Assembly: GCA_963680875.1 (NCBI GenBank)
Contig: OY804578.1
Location: 102,143,689-102,207,688, forward strand
Source of the DNA: Bathymodiolus brooksi
Taxonomy: Eukaryota > Mollusca > Bivalvia > Mytilida > Modiolidae
Reading direction: 5' to 3'
DNA length: 64,000 nucleotides
Part shown: piece by piece, positions 47,746 through 59,456 of the stretch
Position numbering within the stretch: the first letter of the stretch is position 1
Layout: each line of letters starts with the position of its first letter
Translations under genes and position numbers: made by a program
Notes under the pieces: model-generated
Databases searched by the model: none
Told to the model about the DNA's origin: nothing
What the model saw: only the letters and a program-made list of their open reading frames with translations

Positions 47746-48785
47746 CTGTGATTCAATTAAATTACTGATATTTTCGAATTTGATGGCATTTTGAATTTAG
47801 TAACTTAAACAAGTAAAGTGGTCACAAAATCATCAAGTGAATCAGTAACCAGATTGTTTTAGCATCATCAGCGTACCTTGTAAACTACGTCACCGGAAGA
47901 CGTTAACTTACAAATGTCAATGTCAATAGATGGTTGTTTTAAGTATTTATTCCGAAAAAATATAGGTAAAAACATTACGGACATTTTTATGTTTGTATGC
48001 ACCACGGTCCTGTATGAATACATGAATTCAGTAAGGAATGATGTTTGTAACATGTTCGTCTATACGCTTGTGTGAATTAAAATATATCGTGAGTTTAATC
48101 ATGTATCATTTATATAACCAATGAAAGACGTCCTGTTAGAATTCTTCTGATATCGTTGCTTTAGGACGATTGACGAATACATACAAGTCAATAGCATAGC
48201 AAGTCCAATTTTGAAATAATTTGTCCATCTTCATTGTGATATCTTTAATAACCAGATACGATGTAATGATATAATACAATCAAAAACAAGATATCACTCT
48301 GTTGGAACAGTTCCAAACTACAATAGAAAAATCGTAGTAGAAAGAGGCAAAATCGATACCCACAACACACAAATATATGACCGATAACTTTCCTGTCTTG
48401 GTACATCTACATGTACATCGTACGACCATCCATCAAATTACTGATACAGACACTTCAATTAAGAAAAGGCGGGTTTAAACTAGTTTTAAGTTTCAAACTT
48501 GATTTCATGAATTTATATTTCTAGAAACTTCAACCATGAAAGGCGTATATTTGTCAATAAGATTAATAAGAACAATATCTATGGTGTCCAAAATATGCAA
48601 ATTAATTGCTAAAATTACTAAAACGTGTACGAATTTGTATTCTTATTTGTGAATGAATGAATATTATTCTTATAAACCAAATGCATATAATTACAGAGAA
48701 GTAAATAATAACATACAGCATATATTAAGTTATGTACATGTGTGGAAAAATTACAATTACACTAACCAGGAGGTGGGACTTTGAT
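47746..48785. other. Intron sequence, nothing recognised
   Basis: AT-rich. Confidence 0.35.
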
Positions 48786-49320
48786 ATTAATAAATTACGG
48801 AACTCCGAACAATCTTACAAAGGGAAAGTCAAAATTCATAAGTATATAAACAGACAAAATCAGTCAACAACCGGAAAACTGTGAAAACCGTAATGACCCT
48901 GACTTGGTACAGGTATTTCTAAAGAAATGGTGGGTTGAATCAGATTTTACGGCTCAAAGGTTCCGGCTGTCACTATAACAGTATTTATAACAATACTGGA
49001 ACAAAATAGGTAAAATAGTTGTCAAAGCAGTACCAAATTCAGTGAAGTAAATGTCAAAAACAATTTTACGTCACACATTGATAAAAAAATATTTTTGACA
49101 TTTTTGTTGACTTCCTTATCTTTATACATTTTCACTATGTGAACATGCATCGTTTATTATCGTCTCTGCAGAGACGGAATATATTTCGACAAGATCTTGG
49201 TATCGGAATATAAACTTTTTAAGAGATCGTATAAGGCGAATGTTCGTGTCACTCAGTAAAGTGACGATGACAATCATGGAACGGCAACTGTTTAGAATGT
49301 CCATGCACTTGTGTTCACAC
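48786..49320 (-). mobile_element. Retroelement fragment (family A), reverse
   Basis: The minus strand encodes NIRLIRSLKKFIFRYQDL followed by VEIYSVSAETIINDAC (49135-49260), then the family A tail (inverted GTAATTTATTAA, GACTTTCCCTTTGTAAG). The coding piece looks like the C-terminal end of a retroelement polyprotein. The same tail follows the copy at 52196. The type of element is not certain. Confidence 0.7.
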
Positions 49321-49344
49321 CTGGTCTTATTGGGTTTCGTGTTG

Positions 49345-49500
49345 CTCAATGTGTATGTGTATGTGTTTTATGTATAGTAATGCATCTATCATTGTTTGTC
49401 TCTTTGTTCTTTTGCTTTGGCCATTGTTTTTCCGTCTTAGGTTAACAGCTTCTGATAACCACTTTAGTATCTTCAAACTTTTGGTGTTAATATCTAGGAC
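49345..49500 (+). mobile_element. Retroelement 3'-tail fragment
   Basis: TTTGTCTCTTTGTTCTTTTG, CTTTGGCCATTGTTTTTCC, AGCTTCTGATAACCACTTTA, GTATCTTCAAAC; same family as 57285. Confidence 0.55.
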
Positions 49501-49582
49501 TAATTTGGTTGACATTACGTCATTAGTCCCAATATATCAAGCGAATCTATTTTGAATTGCCTAATAATTTAAGAAGTAACTG

Positions 49583-49805
49583 GGCCGTCGTGGTCGTGAT
49601 CGCATGGTAGTTGGATTGATAACTACCTATGCAATCAGTGCCTATCACCACTAGCGTTGTGAGTTCAAATCCCACCCGATACAACATTATGTGATAAAGT
49701 TTGTCAGTGACTTGCGACATGTCGGTGATATTCTCCGGGTGCGCCTATTTCCCCAGCAATAGAGCTCATCACCACGATATAGGTGAAATGTTGTGTACAA
49801 TGTAG
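49583..49805 (+). mobile_element. SINE family 2, forward
   Basis: GGGCCGTCGTGGTCGTGATC, GCATGGTAGTTGGATTGATA, GTGAGTTCAAATCCCACCC (B-box), GTCAGTGACTTGCGACATG, CACGATATAGGTGAAATG. A deletion removed part of the middle, and the 3' end diverges. Confidence 0.85.
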
Positions 49806-50924
49806 CATCTTCCTCATTAAACGGACAATGTCTACGATTTTGTCCGATTTTTCAAATCTGAATTTTTCTCCCACAATTGAATAAATGTGAGTAAAAAATT
49901 ATCTAAAACTGCCAAAACACCGAAAAGTGGTTTTCACGAAATATTTCGTGGAAAACATGTTCGCAAGCAATTTGAGTCTGGGCAACTCTAATTCAAATCA
50001 ATCAAGATAACTCCCCCTCTGTATTATGAACTGCTGAACTGCGCACGCACGGAATCGGTTTGTTGATGAAAATATCTTCTGTAGGAAAATCTAACCGTGG
50101 AAGAAATCTGACTAATAATTTGAGTTTAGATTGATAAATTGTGTTCTTATAGGTAAATACGTGTAATTTATCTTTAAACATGTATGAATTATACATTTTA
50201 CTCTAAAGATGGGTTAAATAAACTGCTTACCTCACCATTCATGTGATAAATATGAGTCAATGAGTTCTGTGTTTTCAAACTGGTTCATGAATAATTAATG
50301 AGCTTGGCCATTGGACGATCATCATTTATTTGCTTAATTGCATCTTATTAAACAAATTTCCGTTTATCTGAGATGGTTATTTGGTCATATTATTGATTTA
50401 TCTATCTTATTTTCAAGTATACATACTTAATTCATAAATAGATGGGTGGGATTCAGGAACTAACGCTGAGTATATAAATAAGAGACATTTAGTATGCAAT
50501 CAAGAAGCATTGATTATAAATACAAGCAACATACACTTTGATTAAAAAGCTTTTAGCAGTGCAACATTTATGATATTGTCATTATTGTAGATGCATTAGT
50601 ACATTTAATCATACAAAGCCACAATCATTATTTTACTTCAATTTCATGACAATTTCTTATGGAGATGAGTCTTAATTTAATTTCAACATAATTTCAAATC
50701 AGCGGAATGCATATACATTGCTCTTAAGCTTCAATAGAACTAATATTATACATATGACAACTTCTGTGCCACGACGATTACATATAATATGTATAATGTT
50801 CAAGATTAGGGCGTTCTTTATAACACCAATGTTCGCCCGGTCATGATTGATGATTGGCATTTTATTCACATATGGAAAGAAAAAACTTGCATGACCACAT
50901 CATTTCCTTTCAAGTGGAGGTTAA
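49806..50924. other. Intron sequence, nothing recognised
   Basis: AT-rich. Confidence 0.35.
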
Positions 50925-51245
50925 GGCGCATGGACGTTGTTTAACCCCGCCATGTTTTTTTCATTGAAGTGTCTGTGCAAAGACAGGGCAACGAGCAGTC
51001 ATGTATATGTGCTAGGTGTATCGATGGTTCCTCTTTTCACGAATTTACTATTGGATTTAGGAAATGTTCATTTGCTTAATGTGGAGGATAAGGCACATAA
51101 AAGTAGTTTAACCCCGCCATATGTTTTCATTGCAGTGTCTGTGCAAAGACAGGACAATGATCGGTGATGTACATGTGTATCGATTGTACTTCTTTTTACG
51201 AATTTACTGTTGGATTTAGGAAATGTTCTGACAGTGTGCTATGTT
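50925..51245 (+). repeat. Tandem pair of retroelement-tail-like units, about 180 bp each
   Basis: Each unit has TTTAACCCCGCCAT, GTGTCTGTGCAAAGACAGG, ATCGAT and TTGGATTTAGGAAATGTTC. The arrangement AACCCCGCCA then TGTCTGTGCAAAGACAGG resembles LINE 3' tails that I recall from bivalve genomes. The pair ends about 20 bp before the membrane-exon acceptor. Confidence 0.65.
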
Positions 51246-51265
51246 TTATTTCCATTCTATTTCAG

Positions 51266-51397
51266 CAATTACAGAGTCATCATCATGTGATTTGTATGTA
51301 GGTGTTATTGGAGGATTAGTCGGCGGAGTTATTGGAGGATTAGTTGGCGTTATAATTATTTTGATGGTTAATGTAGGAATTTAACTTTTTAAACAAG
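51266..51397 (+). CDS. Ig receptor transmembrane exon, with in-frame TAA
   Basis: 44 codons, phase 1-1, acceptor CATTCTATTTCAG, donor GTAATA. Encodes (A)ITESSSCDLYV, then GVIGGLVGGVIGGLVG, VIIILMVNVGI, TAA (51382-51384), LFKQ. The hydrophobic stretch of about 27 residues has two exact copies of GVIGGLVG, a Gly zipper typical of helix packing. The TAA comes straight after the helix, so reading stops before the cytoplasmic exons; the phase of the downstream exon fits perfectly if the TAA was once a sense codon. An alternative donor GTAGGA at 51373 would be phase 0 and does not fit the next exon. Confidence 0.82.
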
Positions 51398-51884
51398 GTA
51401 ATAATTACGTTTAATTCTCTGTTGTGAAAGTTGTTTTAATCTTTATAAAACTCGTGATAATTTCCCAGCACAAATTGTCCATTGATATTGTGTATTGTTG
51501 CATGTATCCCAACTGAAACGGTGTTAAATGGCATGCTTAAGATATCATATTTTTATTTGTAAAACAAGGAAAATCGAGCGATACTAGCTACCATGTAGTA
51601 ATTTAAGGCTCTGTGTGCGAAACGAAGCTTATTAAAACAAGCTTATGTATGTTTAGTTATACCCCAATTCGCTGAGCTAACTATATGTGTATGCTACTTG
51701 ACTGTACAGCAGTCTTAAGGTAGATGTGTGCCTCAATGTGACTTATATTCTGGTAAGATAAACTATTTTCAACATATCTACTAAATGTCACAGAGATGTA
51801 ACTGCTAATCATAAGCAACTCACACAAAATCATAGTAGCTGAACTATATAAAAAAAAAAAAATTCTCATTTAATTTTTCAGCTT
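51398..51884. other. Intron sequence, nothing recognised
   Basis: AT-rich. Confidence 0.35.
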
Positions 51885-52195
51885 TGGCAGTGCGGTAGAT
51901 CGTGAATTTGAACCCATATCGGGTCAAACCAAAGACTATTAAATTGGTATTTGTTGTTTCTCTGCTAAGCACGCAGCACTAAAGGGAAAGAGTAAAGAAT
52001 GGTTTGATCGGAATCAGGATAATGTGTCCGAGTGGGGCGACTTGTCTATTATCGGACTGTTGTTATAAAAATCCAACTACGCGTGTTGTTCTAGCACACA
52101 GCAAACATCATCATCATCTCATTGAACATTAACTTGTTATCGCCGTAATATAGCTGATAAATTGGTGCTAAGCAACAATTACTCACTCACTCAAC
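51885..52195 (+). mobile_element. SINE family 1, forward
   Basis: GCGGTAGATCGTGAATTTGA, AAACCAAAGACTATTAAATT, TTTCTCTGCTAAGCACGCAG, GGAATCAGGATAATGTGTCC, GCCGTAATATAGCTGATAAA, then CAACAATTACTCACTCACTC. The 5' tRNA-like head is truncated. Confidence 0.85.
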
Positions 52196-52880
52196 TCAGT
52201 ACTAAAATTTATGATAAACGGGACGACTTCAATTATAAAATCATAAATTTTCCAAACATGTGCAGCAATATACCAGCTTGTCCTGCATATGGTGTTTACA
52301 TCTCGCAATTGATTCGCTATGCAAGGGCCAGTAGCAATTATCATGATTTCCTGAAACGTCATCTTCATCTGAGAAACAGGCTACTGGACCAGGGCTATTA
52401 AAAGATTCGCCTTATTCGATCTCTTAAATGTTTATATTCCGATACCAAGATCTTGTCGAAATATATTCCGTCTCTGCAGAAACGATTATAAACGATGCAT
52501 TTTCACATAGTGAAAATGCATAAAGATAAAGAAGTCAAGAACAATGTCAAGGATATTTTTTTATCAATGTGTGACGTAAAAATATTTTTGACATTTACGT
52601 CACCGAATGTGGTACTGCTTTGACAACTATTTTACCTATTTTGTTCCTGTATTTAAATACTGTAATAGTGACAGCCGGAACCTTTGAACCGTAATGAGAG
52701 CGGGAGGTTTGGCGCCTTAAAATCTGATTCAACCCACCATTTCTGTAGAAATGCCTGTACCAAGTCAGGGTCATTACGGTTTTCACAGTTTGCTGGTTGT
52801 TGACTGATTTTGTCTGTTTGTATGATTATGAGTTTTGACTTTCCCTTTGTAAGATTGTTCGGAGTTCGGTAATTTTGTTA
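52193..52880 (+). mobile_element. Retroelement fragment (family A), forward
   Basis: Coding remnant TKIYDKRDDFNYKIINFPN, SNIPACPAYGVYISQLIRYA and RASSNYHDFLKRHLHL (52196-52401), then after a stop KIRLIRSLKCLYSDTKIL. I recall this YGVYISQLIRYAR block as the conserved C-terminal part of a widespread metazoan reverse transcriptase polyprotein; the exact class is uncertain. A 3' UTR of about 450 bp follows, ending TTCGGAGTTCGGTAATTTTG and TTATTACCCTTA. It directly abuts the SINE tail on the left. Confidence 0.78.
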
Positions 52881-53187
52881 TTACCCTTATTTGAAGAAAG
52901 CTTTCAATATAAGAATCGTTGAATATTTAACTGGTAAATATATACATGGGTTATACGTTACCATGGTAGTTATATAACAAATATGGCGGTGAAAATTGAT
53001 TGAAATAGTTACCATTAACCACATTACAGCAACATTACGTCGAACAATGCAAAGCAGAGTAGAAAGCACCAAACCATATTTAAATAATACATAATATATC
53101 ACTTGTATTGAATCGGAACATATTTTACAGATGCAGAATGGTTTATTTTAAATTTTCTGACATTTATTTTCTTTTCTGATAGGACAG

Positions 53188-53271
53188 AGACAACATCTTC
53201 TTCTGCAAATCCAATAACCAGTGAGGTGTACGATTACATCAGAGAGGAAACACATGATGAAAGAAATAGAG
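53188..53271 (+). CDS. Ig receptor cytoplasmic exon with YDYI
   Basis: Reads (E)TTSSSANPITSEVYDYI and REETHDERNR in phase 1-1, donor GTAATA. The start at 53188 (after GGACAG) is chosen because it matches the phase of the membrane exon; the stronger-looking AG five bases earlier (53182) would need a phase 2 partner and cannot be excluded. VYDYI is a YxxI-type tyrosine motif. Confidence 0.75.
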
Positions 53272-53387
53272 GTAATAATTATAGGATACTTCTACATCTA
53301 CATTCTATATTCTATATATGCATTTTATTCAAAAATCACAAAATGTAGGTGAAAATATATTAATCTTTGATACTGAACATTATTGTT

Positions 53388-53575
53388 AGGGTTATGGTGT
53401 TCGACGCCACTTTCAACAATATTTCAGTTATATCGTGGCAGTAAGTTTTATTGATGGAAGAAACCGGAGTACCCATAGAAAACCACCGATCTGTCGCAAG
53501 TCACTGACAAACATTATCACATATGGTTGTATCGAGTACACCTAGTCGGAGCGGGATTCGAACCCACCACATTGA
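53388..53575 (-). mobile_element. SINE family 2, reverse, truncated
   Basis: TTAGGGTTATGGTGTTCGAC, CAACAATATTTCAGTTATAT, GATCTGTCGCAAGTCACTG, GAGCGGGATTCGAACCCAC (inverted B-box). Confidence 0.85.
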
Positions 53576-53796
53576 ACATTATGAACATTTCTCTATGTCT
53601 TTCAAAACCGTCGTATTACTAAATTCATCGAGATTACATAGATGCGTCGATGATGATCGGTTCCACAATATCGCCCCATACAGGATGGGGATCGATGTTG
53701 GCAGAGAAACGATGACAAATCGATTGCAGGCTTCTAATAAAAAGGGAATGTAAGATTGTAATGTAAGTAAAAGAGAAGATATATATACTTTTTCTA

Positions 53797-54045
53797 AACG
53801 GGGATTATGGTTTTAAACGCCATTTTCAACAATATTTCAGTTATATCGTGGCGGTCAGTTTTATGGGTGGAAGAACACCGGTGTACACGAAGAAAACCAC
53901 CGACTTTCCACTAGCAAACTATATCACATACTATTGTGTCGTGTGCATCTCGCCATTAGCGAGATTGAGGTTCACAACGTTAGTGGTGATACGGATTGAT
54001 TGCATAAATAATTGTAAATCCTACTACCATACGATCACGAAGACC
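53797..54045 (-). mobile_element. SINE family 2, reverse
   Basis: GATTATGGTTTTAAACGCC, TTCAACAATATTTCAGTTAT, GAAAACCACCGACTTTCC, CTACTACCATACGATCACGA. The B-box is mutated. Confidence 0.85.
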
Positions 54046-54462
54046 CCCTTTCCGAGCAAATTAAGGTTGCTAGGTGGTTGGTGTATGTTAGAATTACAGA
54101 CCAAAATATTGTAAAGCACATTGTTTACCTCAAAGAGCAGTATGCTACATTTAAGCCGATATAACGATTTGCCCACACCATAATGGATGTCTGTGACAAG
54201 GCATATACCAAATATCTAGTAACACATTTTCTTTTCATTTTTTCGTATTTTGAGGTTGGGATGATATATCGGAGAGTTACAGTTTGTTCTGGTTAATAAT
54301 AATGAAGATCATGGCTGATTGACTTTCTCTATCTAAGGATAGTTAACTGCTGGGTAATGGACGTCATGAATTTTCCCCCCTCAGATTTTCGCACATAAAT
54401 TTTGTTTTCATTCATTACAATCATCACAATCACCCTTACTCTCATTTCTCGCTATTTTTCAG

Positions 54463-54490
54463 ATCCAGGAACCAGGAGAGTAGAACATGT
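54463..54490 (+). CDS. Ig receptor cytoplasmic micro-exon A
   Basis: 28 nt, phase 1 to 2, acceptor CGCTATTTTTCAG, donor GTGAGT. Encodes (D)PGTRRVEH(V). Assigned because both phases fit its neighbours and the same phase pair occurs in exon C at 58291. Confidence 0.7.
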
Positions 54491-54947
54491 GTGAGTATCT
54501 ATTGCCATGTATATCATTTCATTCACAACTACTCCAATTTCAAAGCAATTTACGGTTTGTCAGATAATGCAAATATAACTTGTATGTCAGAAACAAATAT
54601 ATCAGAACATGTACTACCATTCTTGTAAAAATACAATCGATCTGTTCAACCAGGAAGTTAATTTATTTTACATACATTAACTCCATTCATTCCAAATAAT
54701 GTGTTGAGTGTTTTATGGTAAGAATATTAGTAATAAATTAGATTGGAACAAACTTAAATGAATTTAGAGTTGATAATTAAATCCTTTATAAACTTTTACT
54801 GGGTGTTTGAAATATTTGTGAAACAATCCTTTATTATAATCGAATAGAGTTGACAATACACCAATGAAGCTTGAACTATTTGATATATATATGTTTTTAC
54901 TTGATGTGTGTTTGTTTTGTTTGTTTGATGGTGTTTAACACCACTTT

Positions 54948-55335
54948 CAGATAGTGAAAATGTATAAAGATAAAGAAGTCAAGAAAAATGTCAAAAATAT
55001 TTTTTATCAATGTGTGACGTAAAACAGTTTTTGACATTTACATTCACTGAATATGGTACTGTTTTGAAAACTATTTTACCTATTTTGTTCCTGTATTTAA
55101 ATACCGTTATAGTGACAGCCGGAGCCTTTGAACCGTAATGAGAGCGGGAGGTTTGGCGCTTTAAAATCTGATTCAACCCACCATTTCTTTAGAAATGTCT
55201 GTACCAAGTCAGGGTCATTGTGGTTTTCACAGTTTTCCGTATGTTGACTGATTTTGTCTGTTTATATAATTATGAGTTTTGACTTTCCCTTTATAAGATT
55301 GTTCGGAGTTCGGTAATTTTGTTATTACCCTTATT
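54948..55335 (+). mobile_element. Retroelement 3'-tail (family A), forward
   Basis: Matches the last 390 bp of 52193-52880: GATAAAGAAGTCAAGAA, TCAATGTGTGACGTAAAA, GTAATGAGAGCGGGAGG, TTCGGAGTTCGGTAATTTTG, TTATTACCCTTA. It has no coding part and abuts a reverse SINE on the right. Confidence 0.85.
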
Positions 55336-55562
55336 TTCAACACAATATCAGTTATATCGTGGCGACCAGTTTTAGTGGTGAAAGAAGCTGGATAACCTGG
55401 AAAGAACCACCGACGATGGGCAAGCACTGGTAAACGTTATCACTTGCTGCTGTGAGTCGAGTAATTTACAAAGCCAGGCACGAATCCACGCCGTATTGGT
55501 GATATGCTTGTATGAGTTGTTAAGTAATCCAACTACCTAACTCATTGAACTACCCATCCCTT
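55336..55562 (-). mobile_element. SINE family 2, reverse, diverged
   Basis: TCAACACAATATCAGTTATA, CGTGGCGACCAGTTTTAG, GAACCACCGACGATGGG, CCAACTACCTAACTCATTGA. Confidence 0.72.
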
Positions 55563-56162
55563 GTGTTTTATCTTGATATCTATGTTTTATTAAAATAAAT
55601 CATCAATCATCAATACTAAAATTGACCACTAGAAATTAGGCCATAGTTGAAACAATACTATTTTTTGGTTTAAATATCAGTAATCAAATGACATGTATGT
55701 ATATCAGTAATCACAATCGTTTTCTCATAACTGTTTTTCTCTCGGTGGACCTGAAAGGGTATATTTAAGCATTCATCTCTATTTGTTTTTCTTTCATTGT
55801 AATTTAAGTAGCATGACTATATCCACACCCAGGAAAAATGTACATCGTAAAGTAGCGATTGTCATACGCAGGGTAGGGATTCCAAGTCAAGTAAGCAAGA
55901 TACTAGGTTATATAGTAATGGAGAAATTGACCTTATGACGAAACCTCTCATAAAATATTTCTTAACCACCTTCTTTGAGATGAACCTGTCATATATATCA
56001 CATTTATATAAGTGTCAGGTTCATTTAAATAGATTGATATGAAAATTGTTCATCTCACTGTTTATCTTACCTTGAATCGCTACCTTGTGTATACAAATCG
56101 GTACCCTTCACTGTACGAAGCACAGTTTCCCTGGGTGTGATATATCTTGATGTGTATTATAG

Positions 56163-56236
56163 TTCTTCAACGCCTTACGAAATGCTAGGTATGAAAGACC
56201 CTACACATACCTATAGTGATTTATCAAGTCGGCAAG
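56163..56236 (+). CDS. Ig receptor cytoplasmic exon B, ITAM-like
   Basis: 74 nt, phase 2 to 1, acceptor GTGTATTATAG, donor GTATGG. Encodes SSTPYEMLGMKDPTHTYSDL and SSRQ. The two tyrosines (codons 56176 and 56212) form YEML, eight residues, YSDL, which fits the ITAM consensus YxxL/I-x(6-8)-YxxL/I. Known ITAMs are phosphorylated by Src-family kinases and bind Syk-type tandem SH2 domains; that this one does so is inference. Confidence 0.85.
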
Positions 56237-56444
56237 GTATGGTATATTTGTAATCTTACTTCTATCTGAACATATTTTGTTTATTCATGAGTGCACAGTT
56301 GAATAGTGGAGGATGTAGTCTTCCTTACACAATGACACAATCAACACTAACAACACAGGTTCTAACAGGTCACACAAAGCTTCATTAGCAGCCTTCACTA
56401 TCATATCTATCCAAAGTTACGAACATTTCATATTACACAAGGGG

Positions 56445-56650
56445 CCGTCGTGGACGTGATCGTATGGTAGTTGGATGTACAACTACCTGTGCAATCAGTG
56501 CCTATCACAACTATAGTAATGAGTTCGAACCTCATTCTTGATGAGGTGTACTCGATACAACATTATGTGATATAGTATCAGTGACTTGCGACAGGTCGGT
56601 GGTTTTCTCCGGGTTCTGCAGTTTGCACCACCAATAAACTGTATAATATA
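56445..56650 (+). mobile_element. SINE family 2, forward, 3'-truncated
   Basis: GGGGCCGTCGTGGACGTGAT, GTATGGTAGTTGGATGTACA, GAGTTCGAACCTCATTC (B-box), TGCGACAGGTCGGTGGTT, GCACCACCAATAAA. Confidence 0.87.
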
Positions 56651-56774
56651 TTGTAGCATCTTCCTTGTTAATATATTCGTTCATTTTCTTAGTATTGGAT
56701 ACATGTGCCTATTTATCATATAATTATATTAACTGTCCGTGTGTTCGTATGCATACTTAATTCATAAATAGATA

Positions 56775-56848
56775 GGTTTGTTCCACCAAAAAAAATTACC
56801 GCCACGATATAGCTGGACAATTGTTGAAAGTGGCATAAAACACTATAA
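56775..56848 (+). mobile_element. SINE family 2, 3'-end fragment
   Basis: TACCGCCACGATATAGCTGG, ACAATTGTTGAAAGTGGCAT, AAAACACTA. Confidence 0.75.
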
Positions 56849-57284
56849 GACAAACCAAAACCAAACCATATTACATTACATTTAGCTATCTTGTTTACGT
56901 CCTTTGGCTTACTTGCTCTCAAAGACTTGTACATTATTTGGCTATCCAATCTTTTGATCATGAGCCTTATTCCAGGAATGTGTCCTGGACACTAAGTTCG
57001 ATATATACGTTCTTATTACATAAAATATATTTATGGCCCGGAGTAGAATTAAATAACGTGTTTGATAAACACTTGTTTAACGGAACACGATTTAATTTTG
57101 CTAAACGCATGCGTTATTAAAACATACACAACGTATATGTTTTTCGCTTTACGTGCCTGGAAAATATTGTCTTTAAGGCTATGCCAACAATCTCAATTTT
57201 ATATGATTAACAGACATATCTGCATATATATGTAACGCGTATTATAGCACCTGAGTTCACCGCCGTTGCTTAGTGGGATTTCTG
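56849..57284. other. Intron sequence, nothing recognised
   Basis: No exon-like signal in phase. Confidence 0.35.
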
Positions 57285-57425
57285 TTACTCGATCTTTAGT
57301 TTTATGTGTATGTTTTGTAGATTGTTGTTTGTCGTTTTCTCTTTTTTCGTTCGACCCTTGTGTTGTCTGTTCTTCTTCGATTTATGGATTCTGGTTACCC
57401 CTTTGGTATCTTCAAATTCTTCTTA
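57285..57425 (+). mobile_element. Retroelement 3'-tail fragment
   Basis: TCGATCTTTAGTTTTATGTG, TTGTTTGTCGTTTTCTC, TCGTTCGACCCTTGTG, GATTCTGGTTACCCCTTTGG, TATCTTCAAATTC; also at 26296, 49345, 60120 and 61470. Confidence 0.6.
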
Positions 57426-57894
57426 TAGACTATTATTTATTCAAACTACTTTTGAATGACGTCATTGTATTGGAATGTGGGAAAAGTATCAAAACAAACA
57501 ACGTAGACGAAGCTACTTTTTAATGTTCGTTCAGTTTGTTTTAAGCGTTATAATAAATTTCATAATTTGAATTTTAGGATGTGTTTTTAAATGTTATTAT
57601 TATTATTATTATTAAACTTAGTACATATATAGTGTGTTGGTATCATACTTTGTATCATATCTCACCTGTGGCACGAACTAACCACATCACTACTAGTAGC
57701 TATCGTGATTCGTAGCTTGCACAACAGGCTTGACCTTATACAAAGTTGTGTACCAACACAATATGTAGATTATGTTATTTTATCAATATATTCATAGCAA
57801 TATACGAAAATCGATCCTAAATGACATTACTTATAATTTAGTTTTACGACTGACTAGTGAAATGTTTGGATAGCTGGAAATAGTGTAAACGGTC

Positions 57895-58062
57895 TCGATT
57901 CAATGTAGCTGTTTTCGCATTGAATGTGGTAGATTGTGAATTCGAGCCCTTGTGGGGTCAAGGCAAATTATATAACATTTTTTTTATATATTTGCTTCTT
58001 CGCTAAGCATGCATATATTAGGAGTAAGAACAAAAACTGATCGGTACCAGAAGCCATACATC
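57895..58062 (+). mobile_element. SINE family 1 fragment, forward
   Basis: GAATGTGGTAGATTGTGAAT, TCGAGCCCTTGTGGGGTCAA, TTTGCTTCTTCGCTAAGCAT, AGGAGTAAGAACAAAAACTG. Confidence 0.72.
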
Positions 58063-58290
58063 AAATGACAGACAATACAGAACAAGGACAAAAAGATAAA
58101 CAATGATCTACAAACACCTTACACTGGTCATGCATGTATAATGACATGTCTTACTTCTAGCTGTTGCCATAAAGAAAAATAAACAATATTTCAAGTGATG
58201 AGTTATCCAAAAATGGAATTGAAAAAAGGCAACCTTGTTCATATTATTTAACAATATTACTATTGAGTATAACTTTGCATGTTTTTTCAG

Positions 58291-58327
58291 GTTTGCCAGA
58301 TGGAAGAAACTACACAACCTCTAATAG
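58291..58327 (+). CDS. Ig receptor cytoplasmic micro-exon C
   Basis: 37 nt, phase 1 to 2, acceptor GCATGTTTTTTCAG, donor GTAAAT. Encodes (G)LPDGRNYTTSN(S). It occupies the same place in the second cassette as exon A in the first. Confidence 0.75.
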
Positions 58328-58649
58328 GTAAATAATTGGACTCTTATGATTCAATAAAATATATAAGAAACAACTATGATTCCTACCCAGGGTTATTTTA
58401 TAAAGCAAACTTAGAAGGTTCATGCGAGTGATTCATCTGGGTTCATCTTAGTACAAGCAGTTCTTGATATCCCGTGAACACAATATTCATTACTTGTGAT
58501 TGCATTGACGAACTGAACGCAATAGTAATTTAACTTTCGACCTCTTTTTTTGTTCCCACAGATTTAAATCGTGTGGTTTTGATCATACATGATGAGGGTT
58601 ACTACAGCAAAGCGTCGTGCCACTAAGTAAAATATTAAATTTTTCTTCA

Positions 58650-58990
58650 TGCAAGTGCAACAATGAGCATAGAAGACAAATTTAAAAAACACACAACACA
58701 GAAAGCTAATAACGATATGGAGGTAAAGACGAATCGAAATTCGTTTTTATGAGGAAATCTTACCGGACATCACAACACCTAGCACAGAACGAAAAGACAT
58801 TTGATAGAATAGAATGTTGAACACCGCTATTTGCAAACATATACAAAACAACACAATAAGGCATGTGCCCTCCTACAAACAACTGGAGGTAAAGACGAAC
58901 CGACCATCGTTTTTATGCAGAAATCGGAACAGATATCACAACACAGAACTAAGAACGTTAATAAACATAATAGGACAACACAAAAAACTA
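58650..58990 (+). repeat. Dispersed repeat, second copy of the 47455 family
   Basis: GGAGGTAAAGACGAATCGAA, TCGTTTTTATGAGGAAATC and GGAGGTAAAGACGAACCGAC, TCGTTTTTATGCAGAAATC: two sub-units about 180 bp apart. Confidence 0.75.
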
Positions 58991-59456
58991 AAACAATGAG
59001 TAACACGTTTGGTGTTTATGCATATATCTTACTTCTTACTAGGAATATTATTGGTATACAGTGATCATGTGGAAACTGTGTATATTCAATACACGGTCAG
59101 TAGATTTTTAATACATGGTTAGTAGTATAGTTATCTCCCCTTTTTCTTTCAAAACAAATATGACGTTGAACAACGAGACCCTGACGCGTTTCGCCCTGAC
59201 AACAGTCGTTGAAATTATAAACATACGTATTAATTTTGTTATTGAATATTACAATAAAAAATTAATTGACCCAAGTTAGTTTGTCCCCCAAATGTTAGTT
59301 CAATGACTTGACCAATGTAACATTCCACAAGTCACCTAATATTGCTATAGCGACACATATGAATCACTTACACACAACACAAAAATATCACATTTATTAG
59401 ATTTGATGCAGTTACATTTAAATCCCTCAATCAAAGGTAATCAGTAATATATATTC

